Notes under the pieces: model-generated
Databases searched by the model: none
Told to the model about the DNA's origin: nothing
Seen by the model: the letters and a program-made list of their open reading frames with translations, nothing else
Position numbers and translations under genes: made by a program
Assembly (NCBI GenBank): GCA_964628465.1
Contig: CAZVOA010000002.1
Span: forward strand, 248,001-312,000
Direction of reading: 5' to 3'
DNA length: 64,000 nt
DNA from: JAFGPS01 sp964628465
GTDB lineage: Bacteria > Planctomycetota > Phycisphaerae > Sedimentisphaerales > Anaerobacaceae
Shown here: positions 44,007 through 51,489 of the stretch, one piece after another
Layout of the letters: the number at the start of each line of letters is the position of its first letter
Position numbering within the stretch: the stretch's first letter is position 1

Positions 44007-44786
44007 TTATTCATCTTTTAATTCATTTATTTCAGGTTTCTCGCCGCATAATGGACATTTCGGATTTCTGCTTAATTTAACTGTACGAAAGTTCATCTTA
44101 AGCGCATCATAGGTCAATAATTTATCTGTTAGTAATTCACCCAAATTGAGAAGGAATTTAACCGCTTCAGTCGCCTGAAGAGAACCTATAACGCCTGGCA
44201 GTACACCAAGTACTCCGGCTTGCGGCCCGGAAGGGATTTGCCCCGGAGGTGGAGGCGAATTAAAAACACAGCGATAACATGTAGTCTTTTCGGGAATCAC
44301 TGTAAACAACTGGCCAAAATAATTAAGGATGCCGCCATGAGAAAATGGTTTCTTTTCAAAATAACAGGCATCGTTTATAAGAAACTTCGCCGGGAAATTA
44401 TCTGTGCAGTCAATAATAAAATCATACTCACTTATAATATCCCTGATATTATGAGTTTTTGCCAGAAGATGATATGCCTTAACATTAACGTCAGGATTTA
44501 ATTCCTGAATTTTGCCTTTTGCCGATTTAACTTTTTCCAATCCTATATTACCTGTATTGTGTATTATTTGCCTTTGAAGGTTTGTTAAATCAACTGAGTC
44601 ACCATCAATTATTCCTATAGTTCCCACACCAGCGGCGGCCAAATATAACAATACAGGTGAACCCAAACCCCCGGCTCCAATAACCAACACTTTAGACGCA
44701 AGAAGTTTCTCCTGTCCGGCTTCACCAACTCCCTCAAGGATTATATTTCTTCTGTATCTTTCAATTTGCGTATCAGCTAATGACAT
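44007..44786 (-). CDS. thiF: ThiF/MoeB-family adenylyltransferase
   Basis: This 259-residue E1-like enzyme activates the C-terminal Gly-Gly of a ubiquitin-fold sulfur carrier (ThiS or MoaD) as an acyl-adenylate. It has the nucleotide motif VLVIGAGGLGSPVLLYLAAAGVG, the NLQRQIIH stretch, the DCTDNFPAKFLIND segment and two zinc Cys pairs (CYRC and CPLC). The ATG at 44786 has GGGAGG upstream. It lies back to back with the riboswitch-controlled thiSGH genes, which makes ThiF more likely than MoeB. Sequence alone does not separate the two. Confidence 0.85.
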   Translation of the reverse strand: MSLADTQIERYRRNIILEGVGEAGQEKLLASKVLVIGAGGLGSPVLLYLAAAGVGTIGIIDGDSVDLTNLQRQIIHNTGNIGLEKVKSAKGKIQELNPDVNVKAYHLLAKTHNIRDIISEYDFIIDCTDNFPAKFLINDACYFEKKPFSHGGILNYFGQLFTVIPEKTTCYRCVFNSPPPPGQIPSGPQAGVLGVLPGVIGSLQATEAVKFLLNLGELLTDKLLTYDALKMNFRTVKLSRNPKCPLCGEKPEINELKDE

Positions 44787-44850
44787 TAACACCTCCCACC
44801 CGCCGTGCTCGCGCACCGTCGCGGCAGGTAAAATATAGAAAAATGATTGG

Positions 44851-44878
44851 GTAGAGACGTACGGCCGTACGTCTCTAC
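44851..44878. repeat. Palindromic repeat, AGAGACGTAC family, copy 2
   Basis: A perfect 28-bp palindrome, with half-site GTAGAGACGTACGG followed by its exact complement. It has the same arms as the element at 20933-20964. It lies 65 bp upstream of thiF, between divergent genes. Confidence 0.75.
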
Positions 44879-45038
44879 TACCTATTTTAGTTTATGATAG
44901 TTGTTTAAGAAAGAAAAAATTAAAATGAAGAAAATATTTCAAGTGTATTTTTTATTAAAATACCCCTAATACCTTATTTTTCAAGAACTTATACCTATAG
45001 ATAGTACAAATTAAATTATTTCTGAAATTTTTAATATG

Positions 45039-45066
45039 TTGCAAAGGTTAAAACAAAGTGTATTAT
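45039..45066 (+). promoter_or_regulatory. Sigma-70-type promoter for thiSGH
   Basis: TTGCAA and TATTAT are separated by 16 bp, about 20 bp upstream of the TPP aptamer. This is a near-consensus housekeeping promoter in the right place to make the riboswitch leader. Confidence 0.5.
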
Positions 45067-45085
45067 CAGGGAGTATTAAAAATTA

Positions 45086-45190
45086 GCCAGGGGAGCTTGC
45101 TGGGCATAAAAAATGACAGCAGCTGAGAAATCGCTTAGCGCGATGACCCTAAGAACCTGATCAGGTTAAAACCTGCGAAGGGAGGCCCTC
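45086..45190 (+). ncRNA. TPP riboswitch (thi-box) upstream of thiSGH
   Basis: This leader carries the conserved thi-box elements in order: GGGGAGC, an extended P3 arm (TTGCTG/CAGCAG), CTGAGA, ACCCT, GAACCTGATC, then GTTAAAACCTGCGAAGGGA. These form the thiamine pyrophosphate aptamer. It lies about 130 nt before the thiS ATG, with a terminator-like structure after it, so high TPP is expected to stop transcription of thiSGH. Confidence 0.93.
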
Positions 45191-45307
45191 GTCCCCTCTT
45201 CCATCGTCTCTCCTCTGGCGTACTTCCCGGCAAGCCCAGTATCGCTCCAGTACAGGGCAAGATGGATGATGGAAGAAAGAAGATGGACGAAGTGGGGGTG
45301 CTTTTTT
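45186..45307 (+). terminator. Expression platform terminator of the TPP riboswitch
   Basis: Long complementary segments (CTTCCATC at 45198-45205 with GATGGAAG at 45268-45275; CCCTCGTCC near 45186-45194 with GGACGAAGTGGGG near 45285-45298) are followed by a six-T run at 45302-45307, about 12 bp before thiS. This is a large intrinsic terminator, unusually long between its arms. Confidence 0.65.
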
Positions 45308-45319
45308 ATTGGATTTAAT

Positions 45320-45529
45320 ATGGATACATTAATAATCAATGGTGTTGAATCAAAATTTCCGGATGGTTTGCCGAAAACTATCGCTGAATTAATTAAGCAT
45401 CTTAATATTAATGAAGCTGCAATAGTAGCGGAACTGGAAGGAAATATTATTGCACGAAATGATTTTGCAAAAACAGCATTGCTAACTGGTCAAAAGATAG
45501 AACTTATTCGTTTTGTAGGTGGAGGTTGA
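45320..45529 (+). CDS. thiS: Sulfur carrier protein ThiS
   Basis: This 69-residue ubiquitin-fold protein ends in Gly-Gly-Gly; the terminal Gly-Gly accepts sulfur as thiocarboxylate for thiazole synthesis. LIINGVESKFPDG and IVAELEGNIIARND are typical of the family. The start is the ATG at 45320, just downstream of the riboswitch terminator. It is followed at 4 bp by thiG. Confidence 0.93.
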   Translation: MDTLIINGVESKFPDGLPKTIAELIKHLNINEAAIVAELEGNIIARNDFAKTALLTGQKIELIRFVGGG

Positions 45530-45533
45530 GTTT

Positions 45534-46307
45534 ATGGATAAATTAATTATTGCAAACAGAGAATTTGATTCGCGTTTAATGATTGGTACAGGAAAGTTTT
45601 CATCCTGTGAATTGATGGCGGAAGCTATTGATAAATCAGGCTCAGAGATTGTCACTGTCGCTCTTCGCAGAGTAGATATTAATAATAAAAACGATGATAT
45701 GCTAAGTGCCATAGATTTAAATAAATATTTATTGCTTCCTAACACATCAGGAGCAAGAGATGCTGATGAAGCGGTACGTTTGTCAAAACTTGCTCGTGCG
45801 GCGACAGGTATTAACTGGGTGAAACTGGAAGTTACTCCTGATCCATATTATTTGCTTCCCGATCCAATCGAGACGCTTAAAGCCGCTGAGATTCTTGTAA
45901 AGGATGGTTTTATTGTTTTGCCTTATATCAATGCGGATCCAATCCTTGCAAAGAGACTCGAAGACGCGGGAACCGCAACTGTAATGCCTCTTGCAAGTCC
46001 GATTGGTTCAAATCAGGGAATAAAAACAAGAGCGGCCATTGAGATAATAATTGAACAGTCTAACATACCTGTTGTCGTTGACGCTGGCTTGGGTTTGCCT
46101 TCTCACGCCGCTGAAGCGATGGAAATGGGCGCTGATGCGGTTTTAGTAAATACAGCTATTGCCACAGCGAATGAACCCGCAAAGATGGCGGAAGCATTTA
46201 AGCTCGCGGTCATCTCAGGAAGAATGGCTTTTACAGCAGGCTTTTCCGCCCCAGACAAAAAAGCAAATGCATCCAGTCCTCTTACAGGTTTCTTAAGAAA
46301 TGAATAA
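45534..46307 (+). CDS. thiG: Thiazole synthase
   Basis: This 257-residue TIM-barrel enzyme condenses 1-deoxyxylulose 5-phosphate, ThiS-thiocarboxylate and dehydroglycine to the thiazole of thiamine. Motifs are SRLMIGTGKFSS, VTVALRRVD, WVKLEVTPDP, NADPILAKRLEDAG, MPLASPIGSNQG, VDAGLGLPSHAAEAMEMGAD and NTAIATANEPAKMA. Full length. Its 3' end overlaps the start of thiH by 8 bp. Confidence 0.97.
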   Translation: MDKLIIANREFDSRLMIGTGKFSSCELMAEAIDKSGSEIVTVALRRVDINNKNDDMLSAIDLNKYLLLPNTSGARDADEAVRLSKLARAATGINWVKLEVTPDPYYLLPDPIETLKAAEILVKDGFIVLPYINADPILAKRLEDAGTATVMPLASPIGSNQGIKTRAAIEIIIEQSNIPVVVDAGLGLPSHAAEAMEMGADAVLVNTAIATANEPAKMAEAFKLAVISGRMAFTAGFSAPDKKANASSPLTGFLRNE

Positions 46308-47454
46308 TATGAAATCAGATTTTAAAACTATTCTGGCAGAAAAAGGTCTCGATACTAATCCTGAACTTTGGAATGACCGCTTAAAGAACGTTTCTGCTCG
46401 TGATGTTGAAAAAGCACTTTCCGAACCTGCCGGTACTTATAGCCTTGAGAAACTAATTGCGCTTGTTTCTGAAACCGCTGAAAACTACCTTGAACAAATG
46501 GCACAAATTTCACATCAGCTTACTATTCAAAGGTTTGGTAGAACCATAAAGCTTTATGCTCCGCTTTACCTGTCTAATTATTGTGTAAATAATTGTCAAT
46601 ATTGCGGCTTTAACAGGGAACACAAATTCACTCGTACAAGATTAACTATCGACCAGGCAATCGCCGAAGCTGAAATAATAGCCTCCGAAGGCTTCAGGGA
46701 CATTCTGCTTGTCAGCAGTGAAGACAAAAATTTCATAGATGTCAAATACCTGTCTGAGCTTGCGTCTAAACTTCGCAGTAAATTCAGTTCGATAACTATT
46801 GAAATATATCCAATGAGCCGTGAAGAATATTCAGAACTCTTCAAAGCGGGCATTGAAGGAGTTACTCTTTATCAGGAAACTTATAATCGTCAGGTTTATA
46901 AACATATCCATACCAAAGGCCCAAAATCTGATTACGACGAAAGATTATATACTCACGATAGAGCCGCCGCTGCCGGGATGCGTGAAATAGGACTGGGAGT
47001 TTTGTTGGGTTTAACTGACTGGCGAATAGAGACATTAGCTCTTGCCGAACATGCGTACTATTTAATGAAACAATATTGGAAATCTCATATCTCATTTTCA
47101 TTTCCAAGATTTCGCCCGGCTTATGAAACTGAAGACTCTGTTTTAAAGCATGTACCGAGTGACAAAAATCTGGTACAGATGATAACGGCATTTCGTCTAT
47201 GTTTTGCCGACGCGGGATTGGTTTTATCTACACGTGAAAGTTCGTTTCTGAGGGATCATTTACTTAAAATTGGTATAACAAAATTAAGTGCCGGAAGTAA
47301 AACTAACCCAGGTGGATATTCTGGTAATGATACGGCAGTTAAACAATTCGAAATTAATGATAATCGAAATCCGGCACAAGTTGCGGAAATGATTAAAAAG
47401 TCCGGTTTTGAACCCGTCTGGAAAGATTGGGATAGTTGTTTTATAAAAAAATAA
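46300..47454 (+). CDS. thiH: 2-iminoacetate synthase (radical SAM)
   Basis: This 384-residue enzyme cleaves tyrosine to dehydroglycine and p-cresol, the anaerobic route for thiazole nitrogen. The radical-SAM CxxxCxxC cluster is in NYCVNNCQYCGF. GLLLG-type GVLLGLTDWR, SFPRFRPA and SAGSKTNPGGY are family features. Its presence instead of ThiO (oxygen-dependent glycine oxidase) fits an anaerobe. The starts ATGAATAATATG offer two close ATG codons. Confidence 0.95.
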   Translation: MNNMKSDFKTILAEKGLDTNPELWNDRLKNVSARDVEKALSEPAGTYSLEKLIALVSETAENYLEQMAQISHQLTIQRFGRTIKLYAPLYLSNYCVNNCQYCGFNREHKFTRTRLTIDQAIAEAEIIASEGFRDILLVSSEDKNFIDVKYLSELASKLRSKFSSITIEIYPMSREEYSELFKAGIEGVTLYQETYNRQVYKHIHTKGPKSDYDERLYTHDRAAAAGMREIGLGVLLGLTDWRIETLALAEHAYYLMKQYWKSHISFSFPRFRPAYETEDSVLKHVPSDKNLVQMITAFRLCFADAGLVLSTRESSFLRDHLLKIGITKLSAGSKTNPGGYSGNDTAVKQFEINDNRNPAQVAEMIKKSGFEPVWKDWDSCFIKK

Positions 47455-47499
47455 TAGCAAGTATATATCAGTGTTAAACATTTAATATGAGGTTTGAAA

Positions 47500-48828
47500 A
47501 TGGGCGAATCATTTTTTCAACTTAAAGAAAATAACACTTCGATAAGAACAGAAGTAATTGCTGGTATTACTACGTTCCTGACAATGGCGTATATAATCTT
47601 CGTCAACCCAAGTATCCTCTCCGCGGCGGGTATGGACCAGAACGCTCTGGTGGCGGTTACATGTATTGTCAGTGCCGCTGCTACAATTCTCGTTGGAATT
47701 TTTGCTCGCGCCCCAATCGCAATGGCGCCTGGCATGGGACTGAATGCTTTCTTCGCTTATACACTGGTTATCGGTGACAAGCTAAGCTGGCAAACCGCAC
47801 TGGGTGTCGTGTTTCTTTCCGGATTGTTTTTTCTTATACTGACTTTTTTAGGACTGCGGCGAAGGCTCGTCGAAGCGATTCCCGTATCGCTGGTTTCCGC
47901 AATGGCGGTCGGAATCGGCCTGTTCATAACATTCATCGGATTACAGAATCTCGGACTGGTAGTCAATAATGACGCGACTCTCGTATCAGCCGGTAAAATA
48001 ACAGGCACGGTTCTAATTGGCCTGGCGGGATTAGCGATAATGGTTTTCCTTGAAGCAAAGAAAATAAAAGGTTCATTATTGATAGGAATTATATTTGCGA
48101 CACTTCTCGCTGCTCTCTTCGGTCAGATACAAAGGCCGGAGAAATTCATATCGCTCAATCTCAATATCACACCGGTAGCTTTAAAACTCGATATCCTTAG
48201 CGCTTTGAAATTTTCTTTGTTCGGAAGTATTTTCACTTTGATGTTTATAGATATGTTTGACAGTATAGGGACACTTGTAGCGTGCTGCCACCAGGCTAAA
48301 ATGGTCGATAAAAAAGGTCAGATAAAAGGTCTGGACAGATTGCTCGCTATTGATGCTATTGCAACAATGTTGGGAGCCGTATTTGGAACTTCAACCACAA
48401 CGTCATATATAGAATCCGCAACCGGAATAGAACAGGGAGGACGAACCGGTCTGACTTCGATAGTGACAGGCATCGCGTTTTTACTGGCTTTGCCTTTTGT
48501 TCCACTGGTCGGAATTGTTCCCACATACGCCACCGCACCGGCGTTGATTATGGTGGGATTGTTCATGATGAAGGAAATAAAAAACATCGACTTTTTCAAT
48601 CTCGAAGAAGCGTTTCCGGCTTTTATTATCATGGTTATGATTGCATTAAGCTACAGTATCAGCACTGGACTTGCATTCGGATTCGTATCATACGTGCTTA
48701 TCAAAATCATCCTGCTCAAAGCAAGAGAAATAAAACCAGCAATGTGGATTATCGCGGCTCTTTCGCTATTGTTTTTAACAATGGACCAGATAGCCGCTCT
48801 AATCGAGTATTTCAAAACATCAAGCTAA
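47500..48828 (+). CDS. Purine permease, AzgA/PbuG family (NCS2)
   Basis: This 442-residue permease has about 12-14 spans, with ITTFLTMAYIIFVNPSIL, APGMGLNAFFAYT and TTTSYIESATGIEQGGRTGLTS, all characteristic of guanine/hypoxanthine/adenine transporters. The ATG at 47500 has GAGG 7-8 bases upstream. It lies 45 bp after thiH on the same strand and may be read from the same transcript, so uptake of a thiamine pyrimidine precursor is conceivable, but the sequence pattern favours purines. Confidence 0.88.
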   Translation: MGESFFQLKENNTSIRTEVIAGITTFLTMAYIIFVNPSILSAAGMDQNALVAVTCIVSAAATILVGIFARAPIAMAPGMGLNAFFAYTLVIGDKLSWQTALGVVFLSGLFFLILTFLGLRRRLVEAIPVSLVSAMAVGIGLFITFIGLQNLGLVVNNDATLVSAGKITGTVLIGLAGLAIMVFLEAKKIKGSLLIGIIFATLLAALFGQIQRPEKFISLNLNITPVALKLDILSALKFSLFGSIFTLMFIDMFDSIGTLVACCHQAKMVDKKGQIKGLDRLLAIDAIATMLGAVFGTSTTTSYIESATGIEQGGRTGLTSIVTGIAFLLALPFVPLVGIVPTYATAPALIMVGLFMMKEIKNIDFFNLEEAFPAFIIMVMIALSYSISTGLAFGFVSYVLIKIILLKAREIKPAMWIIAALSLLFLTMDQIAALIEYFKTSS

Positions 48829-48852
48829 AACAAGTAACTTCGCACTAAAGAA

Positions 48853-49989
48853 TTACTTATTTATGTGGAGGATTTTTGCGCCGTTGAAGCCGTTGAATGT
48901 TGTCGAGGAAGCTACGCTGTATGCACCAATATTTTCTGTGCAGAGATAATCTCCTATTTTCAGGTTAGCTGGGAGATTTTCTGCTAAGGAAATTTTGTCG
49001 AAACTGTCGCATGTCTGGCCTACTACCGCGCAAATCTCTTTTTTGCCTTTTTTGAACGCGGTGAAATTCGGAATCCAGTGATCAAAAACAACGCCGGAGA
49101 AAGTGTGATATACGCCGTCATTGATATGGTAGAAAATCTTATTGTCTCTTCTTGCTTTTCCGATTATTTCAGAAACAAGCGTGGAAGAAGTCGCAACCAT
49201 GAACCTTCCCGGCTCGGCAATAATTTCAACATCTTCGGGGAAGAGTCTTTCGAGTTCCTTGTTTATTACAGACGCGAGTTTTTCGAACTTCGGGACATGA
49301 GCATCATACAACGCAGGGAATCCGCCGCCAATGTCAATTACATCAAGCTCGTATCCTTTTTTTCTCGCTTCGTTAAATATCTCGGAAGTGATATTAAGCG
49401 CAGAGACATAATTCTCAAAATTCGTACACTGACTTCCGACATGAAAACTCAAACCTTCGACTCGCAATCCCAAATCGAAAGTTTTCTTTATCAACGCGGC
49501 GGCGTCACCCGGCTCAGCTCCGAATTTCGAAGCCATTTCGACCTGTGAGCCGCTATCGGGAACTTTCAATCGAAGGACAAGTCCGGCTTTGCTGCAGTTT
49601 TCTTTTATTTTTTTAAGCTCTTCTATATTATCGAAAGTGACAAGGGGTCCGTATTTATTAATCTTCTTTAAAGTGTCCCTGTCTTTAATCGTATTGGAAA
49701 ATATTATTCTGTCCCAAATAAAGAATTCTTTTTTCTTCTCTCTCCATTTGTCAATCAAGTTGTAAACCTGCATAAACTCATTGTATGACGCGACATCGAA
49801 ACTTGAGCCTTCATCGAACAGGGTTTTTATTATCGCGGAATCAGAATTCGCCTTGACCGCATAATAACCCTGAACTCTCGGCAGAGCTTTATTAAAAAGC
49901 CTGTAGTTTTCCCTGATTATTTTATGGTCCACAATAAATAGCGGCGAGCCATATTTCTGTACAAGTTTAAGAAGTTTACTTTTTTCCAT
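48853..49989 (-). CDS. PLP-dependent (fold III) amino-acid decarboxylase, ornithine/lysine/arginine type
   Basis: This 378-residue enzyme has the alanine-racemase-type barrel. The PLP Lys is in YYAVKANSD, the phosphate-binding DIGGGFP, EPGRFM, and the C-terminal active-site Cys in VGQTCDSFD. It resembles eukaryotic-type ornithine decarboxylases and carboxynorspermidine or diaminopimelate decarboxylase relatives. It lies downstream of a deoxyhypusine-synthase-like gene on the same strand, so diamine production for polyamine synthesis is the likely role. Substrate (ornithine or lysine) not determined. Confidence 0.85.
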   Translation of the reverse strand: MEKSKLLKLVQKYGSPLFIVDHKIIRENYRLFNKALPRVQGYYAVKANSDSAIIKTLFDEGSSFDVASYNEFMQVYNLIDKWREKKKEFFIWDRIIFSNTIKDRDTLKKINKYGPLVTFDNIEELKKIKENCSKAGLVLRLKVPDSGSQVEMASKFGAEPGDAAALIKKTFDLGLRVEGLSFHVGSQCTNFENYVSALNITSEIFNEARKKGYELDVIDIGGGFPALYDAHVPKFEKLASVINKELERLFPEDVEIIAEPGRFMVATSSTLVSEIIGKARRDNKIFYHINDGVYHTFSGVVFDHWIPNFTAFKKGKKEICAVVGQTCDSFDKISLAENLPANLKIGDYLCTENIGAYSVASSTTFNGFNGAKILHINK

Positions 49990-50010
49990 TTACAAGAATC
50001 CTAATATTTT

Positions 50011-50039
50011 ACCGCAGAGTTCGCAGGGAACGCTGAGGT
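50011..50039. repeat. CCGCAGAG-type repeat, left arm
   Basis: ACCGCAGAGTTCGCAGGGAACGCTGAGGT is an imperfect internal repeat built from CGCAG/CGCTGAG units. An inverted, diverged copy ends at 50163. Similar CCGCAGAG-type units are, to my knowledge, dispersed in many bacterial genomes. Confidence 0.5.
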
Positions 50040-50136
50040 ATTTTTAGTAAAATATAAAATTTCATTAAAAGTACTTAAACAACTGAGAATACAAATATAA
50101 GTTATTTTCCCACAAAAGAGATTTTAAATATTAATA

Positions 50137-50163
50137 CTCAGCGACCTCAACGTTCTCGGCGGT
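50137..50163. repeat. CCGCAGAG-type repeat, right arm (inverted)
   Basis: On the minus strand this reads ACCGCCGAGAACGTTGAGGTCGCTGAG, an inverted and diverged copy of the arm at 50011-50039. About 97 bp of AT-rich sequence lies between them. It abuts the stop codon of the deoxyhypusine-synthase-like gene. Confidence 0.5.
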
Positions 50164-51336
50164 TTATAAATTATTTGCGTCAAGAAGGTCTTCCAGTTCT
50201 TTCATCTCTTTCGGAGCAGTTCTACTGAAATTATCAAAATATGATTTTTTCAGCTTGTCCATAAGTTCTTCTCTTCTTTCGTAAAGACGTTTCAGTTTTT
50301 TCGGCTTAGCGTTCTGCAAGACAAAAGAAGTTATCAGAGGAAGAGCGATTGTCGAATCCGTATAAACGATAACACTTTTTTCAACTTCGTCCGGGTCGAT
50401 TTTGCCCCATGTCACGGCCTCTTTCGGAGTTGCGCCGGACAGGCCGCCTGTATCGACTCTCGCATCTGTAATCTGAATAAAGTAATCCTGACCTACTTCA
50501 TTTATTCTGAGGATTTCCTGAATCTGCGGTTCGGTCTGGAGCATGAAATTCTTCGGGCTTCCGCCGCCAACTAATATAACCGCGGTTTTGCCTTTTTGAT
50601 ATACTTTGGAATCGAGGATAATCGCAGTCGATTCGTTTACGTCTATACTCGGATTTATTCTCAGTTTGAATTTATCGCTCAAAACTTCAAGTCCCGCTAT
50701 ATTCATGCCGAGCGTGGAATCTCCCGGAGAAGATGTAAAAACCGGCACACCGGCTCTGTAGGCCGCCGCGAGAATACTAACCTTTCCAATTTTATTCTCT
50801 TTCTCTATCTCGTCCAGTATTTTACCAAGATGATAATAGAATTCCTGTGTTCCCATCTCTTTCTGGAATTCTTTCCTGGTAAGGATTTTTCTGAGTCTCC
50901 GGTCGGTTTCCATCAGAACGTTTTCATAATCGAAAAGAACATCATAAATCCTGGTTACTCCCACTTCTCTCAATTCGACATCATCTACATTCGGGCTTCC
51001 CTCATAGAGCGGCAGATTAAGCGGATAGTGCATATCGTGGTACATGTTGGCGCCTGTCGCGACAATCCAGTCCACATAGCCGTACTCGATCAAAGGAATG
51101 ACAGACGAAGCCATACCGGCGGGCGTAAGAGCGCCTGCCAGAGACATTCCGACTGTAACGTTCTCTTTTGAGTATTCTTTTACGACAAGTTGAGCCGCGT
51201 CTTTGATTCTGCCTGAATTATAAGCATTAAACGCATTTTCAATCAAATCCGTAACTGAATAATCTTTGGTTATAGGTTTGGGCTGAATCCTTTTACCTGA
51301 CAAATATTTAGCTCTTTTTGGGCAATCTTTTTTCAT
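50164..51336 (-). CDS. Deoxyhypusine synthase-like protein (probable polyamine/homospermidine synthase)
   Basis: This 390-residue NAD-dependent enzyme of the deoxyhypusine synthase fold has WIVATGANMYHD, TSSPGDSTLGMNIAG, VLVGGGSPKNF, TDARVDTGGLSGA and the catalytic-Lys region EAVTWGKID. Bacteria have no eIF5A target. Bacterial members transfer an aminobutyl group to polyamines, for instance in homospermidine synthesis, or are uncharacterised. The following gene is a fold-III decarboxylase, which supports a polyamine role. Confidence 0.87.
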   Translation of the reverse strand: MKKDCPKRAKYLSGKRIQPKPITKDYSVTDLIENAFNAYNSGRIKDAAQLVVKEYSKENVTVGMSLAGALTPAGMASSVIPLIEYGYVDWIVATGANMYHDMHYPLNLPLYEGSPNVDDVELREVGVTRIYDVLFDYENVLMETDRRLRKILTRKEFQKEMGTQEFYYHLGKILDEIEKENKIGKVSILAAAYRAGVPVFTSSPGDSTLGMNIAGLEVLSDKFKLRINPSIDVNESTAIILDSKVYQKGKTAVILVGGGSPKNFMLQTEPQIQEILRINEVGQDYFIQITDARVDTGGLSGATPKEAVTWGKIDPDEVEKSVIVYTDSTIALPLITSFVLQNAKPKKLKRLYERREELMDKLKKSYFDNFSRTAPKEMKELEDLLDANNL

Positions 51337-51489
51337 TTTATAAACCTCTGAATAACAACGTTTTATACAATATTCGAATCAACAAAAGTCTTTTCCAGTC
51401 AATTTGACCTAAAAGACTCTGTTTCGCGCAGCAGTTTATATTATCCGTGCATTTTTGTCAAACAGAAGAAAAGGAAGTTATTAGTAATA

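Larger units (their letters stand above)
44787..45085. other. Divergent thiF-thiS intergenic region (promoters)
   Basis: This 299-bp gene-free region upstream of the riboswitch contains the palindromic repeat at 44851-44878 and AT-rich sequence with a likely sigma-70 promoter for thiSGH at 45039-45066. Confidence 0.5.

Noticed and set aside
47500..48828. Thiamine or HMP transporter, because it follows thiSGH
   Set aside because: The membrane motifs are those of AzgA/PbuG purine permeases; linkage alone is not enough.
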